NCBI RefSeq assembly: GCF_900167465.1
Contig: NZ_FUWR01000015.1
Location: forward strand, 25,254 to 89,253
DNA length: 64,000 bases
Source: Trichlorobacter thiogenes
GTDB taxonomy: Bacteria > Desulfobacterota > Desulfuromonadia > Geobacterales > Pseudopelobacteraceae
Reading direction: 5' to 3'
Below, piece after piece: positions 35,245 to 43,017 of the stretch. The notes below the pieces were generated by a model. It was not told the origin of the DNA. It was given only the letters and a program-made list of their open reading frames with translations, and did not search any database. The position numbers and the translations under genes were made by a program. Every line of letters begins with the position of its first letter. Position 1 is the first letter of the stretch.

Positions 35245-35796
35245 ATGAACTCAAACACCACAACATCTAAGAAAAAAACAAATTCTCGAAACCCGTTCAT
35301 CCATCATCCTTGGTTTGTTTCCATTGTTCCCGGCTTAATCTTTTTATTACTTGGTGCTGGTATCAACAACGTTAAAGGGCAAATTGCGACAGCCACAGAA
35401 AACATTAGAGGGATCAAAGAGACGACAGACACTCTAAGAAAGTGCCTGATTAACGAAATCAAAGATGGCTTGGCAGTAAAAGTTGGCATAAACAATAAGG
35501 AAATTTCTGGGAACGGGGTAATAGTCTTTGCTGATAACACCTACAATTTGAACGAAGGAGATCAAATTTACCTTACAAACTCACTTGACGACAAATACGA
35601 AACAACAGTGAAGTTTTTAGTGCAACGAACACCGCGGCGAAACGGCGACAAGAGTGAGGCGGAAATGTTTATAAGTTTAGAGGCTGCTAAAAGGCTTGAT
35701 ATATTGTCTGGCCGTCCAAAGCAAGGTGTCTATCTACTTAAAATGACACGCAAGCAAGACAAAATCAGGTCTATCAATTCGGCCAACAAAGTTTAA
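35245..35796 (+). CDS. Orphan single-pass membrane protein, unknown
   Basis: From the ATG at 35245 (CGGAG upstream) the protein has 183 residues: a Lys/Asn/Ser/Thr-rich cytoplasmic start, one transmembrane helix at about 28-46 (FVSIVPGLIFLLLGAGI), then a soluble domain of charged beta-strand-like character. I do not recognise the family. The gene is AT-richer than its neighbours and lies next to tRNA-Gly, both signs of acquired DNA. No partner gene is visible. Confidence 0.55.
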   Translation: MNSNTTTSKKKTNSRNPFIHHPWFVSIVPGLIFLLLGAGINNVKGQIATATENIRGIKETTDTLRKCLINEIKDGLAVKVGINNKEISGNGVIVFADNTYNLNEGDQIYLTNSLDDKYETTVKFLVQRTPRRNGDKSEAEMFISLEAAKRLDILSGRPKQGVYLLKMTRKQDKIRSINSANKV

Positions 35797-35820
35797 TTTT
35801 TGGTCAACTCCTGTTGACAC

Positions 35821-35951
35821 TGCCCCAACAAGGGGGCACATAATTTCATTACATGTGTCATACACATATTATGTGTTAAATTTCATCGTGTTATGGTGTT
35901 TAATGTTGAATTATTTCACATAATGTTATGTTACATAACACATAATTTATA
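35821..35951. other. AT-rich intergenic stretch with several palindromes
   Basis: TGCCCC...GGGGCA hairpin (35821-35837), ATGTGT-CAT-ACACAT (35853-35867), GTTATG-TTA-CATAAC (35925-35939), and repeated CACATAAT. The composition differs strongly from the surrounding chromosome. It could be a regulatory or replication-related remnant of a mobile element. Confidence 0.5.
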
Positions 35952-36150
35952 CACACCCAGTAATAAAGGGTTAAGGGGCAACGTCTGATCCGAATCTCTG
36001 TAAATAGCAGAGAGCACCTGACACCCGTGGCTGGGGAGAGGGGTAAGCGAAGGACAGACGCGGTGCTGAAAAGGCGCCGGGACGAAGGAGGCTACCTACC
36101 GTTGTGCTGGATGGTCTGGATGTGACTGACATGGTCGAAACCATGAATGG
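35951..36150 (+). ncRNA. Group II intron domain I-like fragment (possible)
   Basis: The sequence runs CCCAGTAATAAAGGGTTAAG, CTCTGTAAATAGCAGAG, GGGTAAGCGAAGG, and GGTGCTGAAAAGGCGCC, ACCTAC, then GACTGACATGGTC. Order and spacing resemble the 5' domain I of bacterial group II introns as I recall it. The usual GTGYG 5' end is not intact, and no reverse transcriptase or domain V follows, so this would be a truncated remnant. The resemblance is from memory and unverified. Confidence 0.35.
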
Positions 36151-36156
36151 CACACA

Positions 36157-36205
36157 AATGCGCCCTCTCAACTGCACCTATTGGTGCGGTATGAGGGGGC
36201 GCATT
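36157..36205 (+). terminator. Long hairpin with terminator-like end
   Basis: AATGCGCCCTCTCA pairs with TGAGGGGGCGCATT, with a second stem CTGCACC/GGTGCGG inside, followed by CTTTTTG. It may be a terminator of the adjoining mobile element. Confidence 0.5.
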
Positions 36206-36362
36206 CTTTTTGTGCGGATTTTTGGAAATGCAGACCCAGTAGCATGCATACCGCTTCGTCACCAATGCAAGTCACATCCCGGCTGCATTGGTGGCTGATC
36301 TTTACAAGGAACGCTGGCAGATTGAGCTGTTTTTCAAGTGGATCAAGCAGAACCTGAGAATC
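36205..36362 (+). pseudogene. IS4-type transposase fragment, frameshifted and truncated
   Basis: The frame from about 36245 translates as YRFVTNASHIPAALVADLYK followed by ERWQIELFFKWIKQNLRIK. This has the IS4-family Y-2-R-3-E-6-K signature. An in-frame TAG precedes YRF, and the expected upstream strand (VRIFGNADPV) is in another frame, so a frameshift is present. The C-terminal sequence after RIK is unrelated to the family. Only a fragment of about 50 residues is left. Confidence 0.7.
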
Positions 36363-36375
36363 AAGATCAATAATC

Positions 36376-36583
36376 AGATGATCATCCTTATGCCACAAAC
36401 CCGATTTTCCGCGATGATCCACCCTTGGCCTCGTACTCCTTCTTCAAGACTTCATAGAGTCTGGCTGCCGTGGCTGGCTCCCCTCACAGCTCAAACTGCC
36501 GTGCAGGATATCAACAATGCTGCAAGACCTCGCACCTGAAGGTGCAGAGACAGAAGTATATTGGTACCTTCATAACTGATCAC
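36376..36583 (-). other. Scar region with a short broken reading frame
   Basis: The minus strand between about 36476 and 36384 reads EPATAARLYEVLKKEYEAKG then GSSRKIGFVA and a stop, but has no start and a stop just upstream. It looks like the tail of a degraded gene; I could not assign it. A small hairpin GCACCT/AGGTGC lies near 36532. Nothing else is seen up to the UspA gene. Confidence 0.3.
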
Positions 36584-37378
36584 TCACCGCGCAGCCCGAA
36601 ACAGGATTGTGTTACAGGGGGGCTGATGCATGACATCACCGGCAGGGTTGCCAAAGAACAGCTTTTCCAATGCCCCTCGTTCACTGGCACCCAGCACAAC
36701 CAGATCATTGTGGTGGGTTATCGCTTCAACGGTAATTGATTTGGCTACCTGACCACTGCCAGTTCGCTCCAGCACCAAGATCTGCTGCTGCTCCAACTCT
36801 TCCCGAAAGCGGACAATGCTGTCAGGCATCCCCTCTTTTGCACAGGCTGCAGACAGGTGAAACAGGGTAACCTGTGCATGGAAGCTCCTGGCCAGTTGAC
36901 TGATGAAAATCAGACGGCGCTCCATGACGCTGACAACCTTACCCAGTGGCACCAGGATATGCCGGGGATGGGGTTTGGCCATACTGATGATCCGCATGAC
37001 TGCCAGATCCGGGATAATTGTGCGCAGCATCTGATGCACCGTATGCCGCTGCAGATGATCACCATAGTGTTCATCCGGTGTCAGGGGATAAATCACCAGA
37101 TCTGCCTGTTCAGCCTGCACCTGCTCAGGCAACAGTCGGCTAATCTGCCCAACACCGCGCAATCGCTTGACAGGGATCTCAAGCTCTTCGGCAACCGCAG
37201 CCAGATGTTCCAGGTGGCGATCAGTATGGATGAGGATGCTCTCGCTGGTTTCCTCAGGATGAACGGCATACAGGACCAGCCGCGCCCTGCACTCTTGCGC
37301 TAAAGAGATGGCATAGCGGCCTGCGACCATGGATGCGGTATGATCGTTAATGACTGACAGTATCGTGTGATAGCTCAT
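36584..37378 (-). CDS. Tandem universal stress protein (UspA family)
   Basis: From the ATG at 37378 the protein has 264 residues with two Usp folds. The second keeps the ATP-binding motif (VVLGASERGALEKLFFGNPAGDV, a G2xG9xG pattern); the first is degenerate there. Such proteins bind ATP and accumulate in stress or stationary phase. It is the last gene of a run with mlaA, a hydrolase and an MFS transporter, and follows mlaA by a few bases. The frame's earlier ATG codons overlap the mlaA stop. Confidence 0.85.
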   Translation of the reverse strand: MSYHTILSVINDHTASMVAGRYAISLAQECRARLVLYAVHPEETSESILIHTDRHLEHLAAVAEELEIPVKRLRGVGQISRLLPEQVQAEQADLVIYPLTPDEHYGDHLQRHTVHQMLRTIIPDLAVMRIISMAKPHPRHILVPLGKVVSVMERRLIFISQLARSFHAQVTLFHLSAACAKEGMPDSIVRFREELEQQQILVLERTGSGQVAKSITVEAITHHNDLVVLGASERGALEKLFFGNPAGDVMHQPPCNTILFRAAR

Positions 37379-37383
37379 GATCA

Positions 37384-38163
37384 TCATTCCTTGGTAGAAC
37401 GCTTGCCGGACTCTATCTCACGCTTCTCATGATAAAAAAAACGAACCAGATAATATTCAAAGGGATTACCGCTCTCAAAATAACGGAAACTCTGGTGATG
37501 CCGTGTGTCAACAAACCCCAGGGTTGTTATGCCTGCACCGATTTCAAAACTGTAGTCGCTACTGCCAAAAGGGTCTATGGCACTGTAGACTCCGTATGTG
37601 ATGGCACTGTCCACTACAAGCCCGCTTGCATCGCGCATAGAGGAAGGCCCAAAGACCGGCAGCACCAGATAGGGGCCTGAATCAGCCCCCCAATACCCCA
37701 GGGTCTTGCCAAAGTCCTGATTCCGACGCTCAAGGCCAAAGCTGGTGGCCGGGTCAAACAGGCCACCAATGCCAACCGTGCTGTTGGTCACAAAACGGCC
37801 AAGCGTTGAAAGTGCTTCAAGCCCTTTCAGCTGGAACAGGCTGTTGCTGAAGTTCTGCAGCTCTCCAAGGTTGCTGTAGAAACCGGAGATCCGTTCCTGC
37901 AGAAAGGTGGGGGTGATATACTCATAGCCACCCACCACCGGCAGAAAGAGATATTTATCAAAGTAAAAGTTGAAGCGGTACATGCTCCGATTGGTAGCTT
38001 CCCAGGGGTCTGACACCTCGGCAAAACGCTGGTCATTAAACTCGCTGATGGAATGTCTTGCCGGAATCTCTGCCTGGGTAGTGACACCGGTTGTAGCACA
38101 GCCGGAAAGTGACAGCAGCAAGGCAAGGAAAATCAGGCCGGACAGCCGTTGAAAAGCCCTCAT
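37384..38163 (-). CDS. mlaA: MlaA/VacJ outer-membrane lipoprotein
   Basis: A protein of 259 residues with a lipobox (LSLSGC) and the VacJ/MlaA core: DPWEATNRSMYRFNFYFDKY, FVTNSTVGIGGLFDPAT, DFGKTLGYWG and LVLPVFGPSSMRD. MlaA removes phospholipids from the outer leaflet of the outer membrane, passing them to the MlaC-MlaFEDB system. No MlaBCDEF genes are adjacent, so its partners are encoded elsewhere. The start overlaps the upstream hydrolase stop by ATGA. Confidence 0.92.
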   Translation of the reverse strand: MRAFQRLSGLIFLALLLSLSGCATTGVTTQAEIPARHSISEFNDQRFAEVSDPWEATNRSMYRFNFYFDKYLFLPVVGGYEYITPTFLQERISGFYSNLGELQNFSNSLFQLKGLEALSTLGRFVTNSTVGIGGLFDPATSFGLERRNQDFGKTLGYWGADSGPYLVLPVFGPSSMRDASGLVVDSAITYGVYSAIDPFGSSDYSFEIGAGITTLGFVDTRHHQSFRYFESGNPFEYYLVRFFYHEKREIESGKRSTKE

Positions 38164-39449
38164 TGGAGTGTCTCCTTATCTTGTAAAAATGCGATCATAT
38201 AGGCCAGATTATCTTTGTACTCAATGTTGCCCAGATGTCCGCCACGTGGGTAAATTTTGGCCCGCTTACCAAAAAGCTGACGCAGGTAGTCAAGCTCTGC
38301 CCTGGTGAGAATAAAGTCATTCTCGTTGGTAATCAGACCGAACTTGGCAGATGACTTCAGATACCCCTCAATACTCTTCAAACTCTGGGCATCGATCAGC
38401 TGCTGTTTGGTCAGTCCTGGTCGCTGTTTCTGAAAATGGGGATAAAACTGTTCGTTGAAATAATCAAAAAAACTCAGGTGGGTAGAGACCATAAAATACT
38501 CATACAGCGAATCAGTGGGACGCAAGACACGGTTTTTGGGCACCACATACCCGCTATTGGTCATGACATCAGAGGTAAAGAGCATACCGGCCATTCCAAT
38601 ACGGTAGGTAATTCCGATCAAACCGGCTGTTTCCTCATGGGTGAACAGCTTTTCCGTATAGATTGCATAAAGAAAATCTTCATTTATGGTGACAAAATTC
38701 CCATAGCGATAAAACTGGCTGAACTTTGACAACATCCTGTTGACAAAAAAACCCTGTTTTTTTGCCCCGCCTGGAATCTGCTTCATCAACTCCTCAATCC
38801 GCGTTGCAGAATTGTACACGCTTACCGGCGGATTGATCATCAGTACCTTGCCAAAATTAAACAGCTTGCGTTCTTCATCCAGCTTGGCCACAAAAGCGAC
38901 TTCGCTGGCGCCCAGGCTATAACCGCAGAGATGAAACGACGAGACTTCAATATCACCCTGTACCTGCTTCCAGGCGGCATCCATGGCACGGTACAGATCA
39001 GCGGCATCCTCGGTCAGGTCGCCTGGAACACTGCTACGGGAGGCAGAGACAATAAAATTGGCACTGCTGGGTGATGGCAGGGTAATGACATGAAAACCTG
39101 CCTGATACAGCGCCTTTGTCATGACAATCAGCTTGTCTGTCCGGTCACCGGCACCGGCACCACCGACAATAAAAACCAGCGGAGCTTTTTTATCCTGATA
39201 GGCAAAGGTGCAACGCAGACCTTCATCATAAAAGAATATCGGAGGTTTTTTCCGATCAGGAAACAGATCAAGCACCAGTTGACGAGTGGGCACGCGTGCA
39301 GGCAATTCAGGCATAAGCTCTGCCGGAGTTCCGATAATACTGGCTTCATGGGACCCCTGAATCGGATAACCGTAACGGTCATCCAGCGCAAGAACCGGTA
39401 TTGGCAGCAGCAGCATACAGACGATACAAAACAGTCTTGAATAGAACAT
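38160..39449 (-). CDS. Exported alpha/beta-hydrolase-fold protein
   Basis: From the ATG at 39449 (GAGGGA upstream) the protein has 429 residues with a signal peptide (LLLPIPVLALDD). FIVGGAGAG is oxyanion-hole-like, and the nucleophile elbow is CGYSLGAS (GxSxG). A C-terminal His near GGHLGN could complete the triad. It is cotranscribed with mlaA, to which it is translationally coupled; a role in envelope lipid turnover is an inference from that link. The longer frame from 39476 lacks a ribosome site. Confidence 0.7.
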   Translation of the reverse strand: MFYSRLFCIVCMLLLPIPVLALDDRYGYPIQGSHEASIIGTPAELMPELPARVPTRQLVLDLFPDRKKPPIFFYDEGLRCTFAYQDKKAPLVFIVGGAGAGDRTDKLIVMTKALYQAGFHVITLPSPSSANFIVSASRSSVPGDLTEDAADLYRAMDAAWKQVQGDIEVSSFHLCGYSLGASEVAFVAKLDEERKLFNFGKVLMINPPVSVYNSATRIEELMKQIPGGAKKQGFFVNRMLSKFSQFYRYGNFVTINEDFLYAIYTEKLFTHEETAGLIGITYRIGMAGMLFTSDVMTNSGYVVPKNRVLRPTDSLYEYFMVSTHLSFFDYFNEQFYPHFQKQRPGLTKQQLIDAQSLKSIEGYLKSSAKFGLITNENDFILTRAELDYLRQLFGKRAKIYPRGGHLGNIEYKDNLAYMIAFLQDKETLQ

Positions 39450-39472
39450 TTGGATTCCCTCGTTATTTCTGA

Positions 39473-40705
39473 TCATGTCCCCTCTACTAACGCCATATCC
39501 TTCACCACAAACCTGCTACAGACAAAGCAGAACAGGCCGGCCAGCAGCATGGCAAACGGAGTAATAAGAAGTGCGCTACGCAGCCCCCACTGGTCAGACA
39601 GCCAACCTAAAATGGTGGGGGAAACTGCGTCACCCAGGGCATGGATACAAAAAATGTTGAGTGCAAAGGCCATGGCTCTGACAGAAGGGTTGGTAACGTT
39701 GATAATCACAGTGTTAAGCGGACCTGTGTTGAGGAAGAGAAAAAATTCAGCGCAGAACATGGCTGAGATACAGCCCGCAAGGCCAGGAGCAAGGATCGAC
39801 CAGGCAGCAAATGGAGTACCCAGCAGAAACCCCCAGCCGGAAATCAGCAGATAGCCCTTACCACTCTTTTTTTGCCAACGATCCCCAAGCCAGCCCCCTG
39901 CCAGGGTACCCAGTATGCCAGCCACAACCGTGGTGGCACCGAACAGCATGTTGCCTCGCCCTACATCAAGACCGTGGCTGCGGTGCAGAAATGAGGGAAT
40001 CCATTGGGCAAGCCCACCGATGGCAAAGGTCATGGCTGCCATGGCAACGGTATTCAAAACAAAGGAACGGTTTCTGAACAGACTCCCGTAGCCTGACGGC
40101 TCGTGCTGTACTGTTGGTGATTCACCGCCACGGGGCGGTGTTCGCAACAGCGCCAAAGGAACCGCCAAAAGCAGTCCCGGCAACCCCACCATTAGAAAGG
40201 CGGTATGCCAGCCATAGCGTTGCCCCAGCAATCCGCCAAGCAGATAGCCCAGCGCGCTGCCAACCGGAATGGCAACATAAAACCAGGCCAGGATCTGTCC
40301 CAGACGTTCCTTGGGAAAGAAGTCAGCAATCAATCCTGGCGACACGGTGCCGAAACTGGCCTCCCCTACCCCGACCGTAGCGCGGGCTGCCAGCAGGGTC
40401 CGGTAGCCAGGGGCAAAACCGGACAGGGCGGTGGCCAGACTCCAGACAACCAAGCCGCCTGAAGCAAGCATGGTCCGGCTGTAACGGTCACCAAGCCAGC
40501 CAAAGAGTGGAGCGATCAGCAGGTAACTGAGCATGAAGGCGCTGCCTAGAAACCCCAGCGCGGTGTCCGTAAGCTGTAAATCAAACTTGATCAGAGGAAA
40601 TACGGCAAAAAGTGCCTGACGGTCGATATAGTTAAGCAGGTTTATTGCCAGAAGGAGTCCCAGTGCGTAACGGCGGTAGGAAAGTGAGATCGGCACGGCT
40701 TGCAT
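39473..40705 (-). CDS. MFS transporter, Spinster-like
   Basis: A protein of 410 residues with about twelve transmembrane helices. NLLNYIDRQALFAVFPLI on helix 1 and GWLGDRYSRTMLASGG between helices 2 and 3 are the family signature (GxLADRxxR-like). The Spinster-like subgroup is named for lysophospholipid or sphingolipid transporters. First gene of the MFS-hydrolase-mlaA-Usp unit. An association with lipid movement is suggested by its neighbours, not shown. Confidence 0.8.
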   Translation of the reverse strand: MQAVPISLSYRRYALGLLLAINLLNYIDRQALFAVFPLIKFDLQLTDTALGFLGSAFMLSYLLIAPLFGWLGDRYSRTMLASGGLVVWSLATALSGFAPGYRTLLAARATVGVGEASFGTVSPGLIADFFPKERLGQILAWFYVAIPVGSALGYLLGGLLGQRYGWHTAFLMVGLPGLLLAVPLALLRTPPRGGESPTVQHEPSGYGSLFRNRSFVLNTVAMAAMTFAIGGLAQWIPSFLHRSHGLDVGRGNMLFGATTVVAGILGTLAGGWLGDRWQKKSGKGYLLISGWGFLLGTPFAAWSILAPGLAGCISAMFCAEFFLFLNTGPLNTVIINVTNPSVRAMAFALNIFCIHALGDAVSPTILGWLSDQWGLRSALLITPFAMLLAGLFCFVCSRFVVKDMALVEGT

Positions 40706-40739
40706 GTGGTATGGCCTCCAACGCCAACCTTACAGAGAA

Positions 40740-40771
40740 CGCGAGGAGGATCTGAACATACCCTCCTCGCG
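40740..40771. terminator. Hairpin between ompA-like and MFS genes
   Basis: CGCGAGGAGG/CCTCCTCGCG, 10 bp perfect, 12-base loop, no T-run in either direction. Its terminator function is uncertain. Confidence 0.45.
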
Positions 40772-40804
40772 GCCCGGTTCATCCTTGTAGCTGTGACATC
40801 CTGA

Positions 40805-41824
40805 TTATTTTGATGCCTGCATGTCACGCTGGATAACGATTTCGACACGTCGATTGTTGGCACGTCCTTCAGCGGAACTGTTTTTGGCTATCGGGCTGCC
40901 TTCGCCCTTACCACGGGCCTGGATACGATCAGCCGGATACCCCTTCTGCACCAGATATTCGCGGACCGCATCTGCCCTGCGTTGCGACAGTCGCTGGTTA
41001 TAGGCATCAGAACCCTGGGAATCAGTATGACCTTCAACAATAAGATTACGGGCAGGAATCGCCAGCAGCGCCTTGGCTACCTGATCAAGTTTTTCCTGCG
41101 CCTGGGGCAGCAGTGTCGATTGGGCTGACCGGAAAAGCACACTACCGGACAGGGTAAGCACCAGTCCGCGCTCCTCTTCCTTCAGCATGGCAAGGGAGGA
41201 AAGTGCGGCAAGCGCATCAGCCGTACGCTTTTCTGACTCTTGCAATGCCTGCTTGTTTTTCAGTATATCGCCCTGCTGACGTTGTAAATCAGCATCCGAC
41301 ATCTGCTTGGCCAGTTTAAGTGCTGCCTGCTTGTCTATTTCAGCCTGCGCAGCAGCGGACTTTTTTTCTGAATCGCTGAGATTCTGCTTGCCCTGTGCAA
41401 TAGCGGCCTGTCTGCCAAGTTCAGCATGTACAGCAGCAGTCCGCTTTTCTGAATCGCTCAAATCCTGTTTGCCTTGCGCAACCTGTGCGGCTTGTTCTTT
41501 TACGTAATCAGCTTCTGCCTTGTCCTTGCGCGCCTTGTCAGCAGCAATGACAGCTAGTGCTTCTGCCTGTTCAACCTTGCGCTGGGCAACGTAAGCAAGA
41601 TCTTTTGTTTTGAAGGAATCAGAGTCGTCCTTGAAGGACTTTTCAGCTTGATCAAGCGCCTGTTGTGCCTTGTGCAATTCAGCTGGTACCAGTTGCTGTG
41701 CCGGCCCCATGCTTGCACGCTGATAGGCTGAACGGGCATTGACCAACTCATTTGGCGGCACTGTTGCACAGCCAACGACGAATGTGATCAACAGGACCAT
41801 ACTAAGATACGAGACTGTTTTCAT
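40805..41824 (-). CDS. OmpA-family lipoprotein with coiled-coil repeats
   Basis: A protein of 339 residues: lipobox VVGCAT, a helical N-terminal DUF4398-like region, a middle coiled coil containing two near-identical repeats (QGKQDLSDSEKRTAAVHAEL and QGKQNLSDSEKKSAAAQAEI) and a degenerate third, and a C-terminal OmpA domain (EGHTDSQGSDAYNQRLSQRR, NRRVEIVI) that binds peptidoglycan. It is likely to tether the outer membrane to the wall with a variable-length coiled arm. It follows the small DUF4398 lipoprotein by 27 bp and shares its sigma-54 promoter. Confidence 0.85.
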   Translation of the reverse strand: MKTVSYLSMVLLITFVVGCATVPPNELVNARSAYQRASMGPAQQLVPAELHKAQQALDQAEKSFKDDSDSFKTKDLAYVAQRKVEQAEALAVIAADKARKDKAEADYVKEQAAQVAQGKQDLSDSEKRTAAVHAELGRQAAIAQGKQNLSDSEKKSAAAQAEIDKQAALKLAKQMSDADLQRQQGDILKNKQALQESEKRTADALAALSSLAMLKEEERGLVLTLSGSVLFRSAQSTLLPQAQEKLDQVAKALLAIPARNLIVEGHTDSQGSDAYNQRLSQRRADAVREYLVQKGYPADRIQARGKGEGSPIAKNSSAEGRANNRRVEIVIQRDMQASK

Positions 41825-41851
41825 GTTGTACTCCTTGCGAAACCGATTGGT

Positions 41852-42217
41852 TTATTGGTTGTCTTTCCTAAGTTGGCGTACGCGCTCTACGGCTGCCCTG
41901 GCCTCAGTCTTTTCATCATCCTTGTGGGAAAGCACCACAGCCAGTTCTGCATCTGATTCAGCCCGCAGCAGCATTGAGGTTGCCTGCTCCTTTTCGCCTT
42001 TCTCGGACAAAGCCTTGGCAGCTGCCAGCTCTTCTTTGGCAAGCTGCAAATGCAGCGAAGCCTGCGGCACCTGGGCCGCCCCGGCCTCTTCGGCAGCGCG
42101 GATACCTGAGGTTGAGGCCTCTGTACGCAGCGGGGTATTTGCACACCCTGCAACCAGTGTAATGGCCGCAACTGCTACGGCAAACTGCACAATTCCAATC
42201 CTGGATACCTGTTTCAT
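41852..42217 (-). CDS. DUF4398 lipoprotein
   Basis: A protein of 121 residues with a lipobox (LVAGCAN) and a Glu/Ala/Lys-rich two-helix DUF4398 domain (HLQLAKEELAAAKALSEKGE...ATSMLLRAESDAELA). Its domain is the same type as the N-terminal part of the OmpA-like protein encoded just downstream. The pair probably forms a two-gene operon in the envelope. The function of DUF4398 is not known to me. Confidence 0.78.
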   Translation of the reverse strand: MKQVSRIGIVQFAVAVAAITLVAGCANTPLRTEASTSGIRAAEEAGAAQVPQASLHLQLAKEELAAAKALSEKGEKEQATSMLLRAESDAELAVVLSHKDDEKTEARAAVERVRQLRKDNQ

Positions 42218-42312
42218 CTGATCCTCCTTGTATACGCAGATATGACGTTGTCTGATCTGAACAACGTTGGCGTTTTGTGATCTGTTTCTACATCTAAATG
42301 CTACAGAGACAG

Positions 42313-42328
42313 CGCAACTACCGTGCCA
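42313..42328 (-). promoter_or_regulatory. Sigma-54 promoter of the DUF4398-OmpA operon
   Basis: The minus strand reads TGGCACGGTAGTTGCG, 15 of 16 consensus positions. Start of transcription near 42302, about 85 nt before the coding region. The downstream CTG and spacer TAG are shared with the promoters at 54125 and 60851. Confidence 0.8.
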
Positions 42329-42415
42329 GAGAAAAATAAAGCTTCAGACAACCACAACAGACTGATCGGATTGGGATAATCCATAAGGAGGGATTCTTGT
42401 ATCAGCAAAACCGCC

Positions 42416-42438
42416 AACGGTATCCGTCAGGTTTAACA
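42416..42438 (-). promoter_or_regulatory. Upstream element TGTTAAACC-TGACGGATACCGTT
   Basis: Read on the minus strand, TGACGG begins at 42429, 101 bp upstream of the -24 box at 42328. TGTTAAA and TGACGG here are both repeated in the same order upstream of the 54.1-kb promoter. ACGG-ATA-CCGT is a dyad. Candidate enhancer for an unknown activator. Confidence 0.6.
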
Positions 42439-42537
42439 CAACCGCCATATGTGAAGGGTGATGCAGGGTCAGGAAGAGAGGGGTTACCTGATATTACGGT
42501 CTGATTTGACATACAGATTCCCCCTTGGCTGTATCAA

Positions 42538-43017
42538 TTAATCAGGCATGCTGCAGGACTTCAGTTTCCCGTTTTCAAAGAGGAAGATCGGCTTTAATTG
42601 CGCACAGATCTTGCCAGCAATAGTGATCTGGTTGGCAAGATCGCAGCTGTATAATCTGCCTGTTGCATAGAAGCTGACCTGACTGAACTGGTTGCAGGTA
42701 ATAGCGCCAGACTGGAAATATTTACGGGTGGTGCAGCTTTTCAGTTTTCCGTTTTCATGGAACTCTGTAAGGGCTGCCTGTTTACATCTGACACCATTGA
42801 ACTCCTGATCATTTTCAAGTGTGCAGGATTTCAACTGTCCTTTGGCATAATAGGCTATTTCTGATCCTGGGCTGCAGATAGAGCTATCAAGCCTCAGACA
42901 GGTGCCAACATCGGCTATGCAGAGGATACCCAGCAGTACTATGACTGACTTCATACTCCAGCCATTCAAACAACCAACAGCACGATCGTAAAAGTTTTTC
43001 TTGATGATTTTATGCAT
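42538..43017 (-). CDS. Cysteine-rich repeat protein, unknown
   Basis: From the ATG at 43017 (AAGGAG upstream) the protein has 159 residues. It has a hydrophobic helix (SVIVLLGILCIADVG) that could be a signal anchor and four repeats ending in a KSC-like pattern (YYAKGQLKSC, FHENGKLKSC, FYATGRLYSC, FENGKLKSC), like YwqK/MORN-type repeat proteins. It overlaps the 3' end of the GGDEF/EAL gene by 8 bp, so it is translationally coupled to it. Function unknown; its pairing with a c-di-GMP enzyme is notable. Confidence 0.6.
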   Translation of the reverse strand: MHKIIKKNFYDRAVGCLNGWSMKSVIVLLGILCIADVGTCLRLDSSICSPGSEIAYYAKGQLKSCTLENDQEFNGVRCKQAALTEFHENGKLKSCTTRKYFQSGAITCNQFSQVSFYATGRLYSCDLANQITIAGKICAQLKPIFLFENGKLKSCSMPD

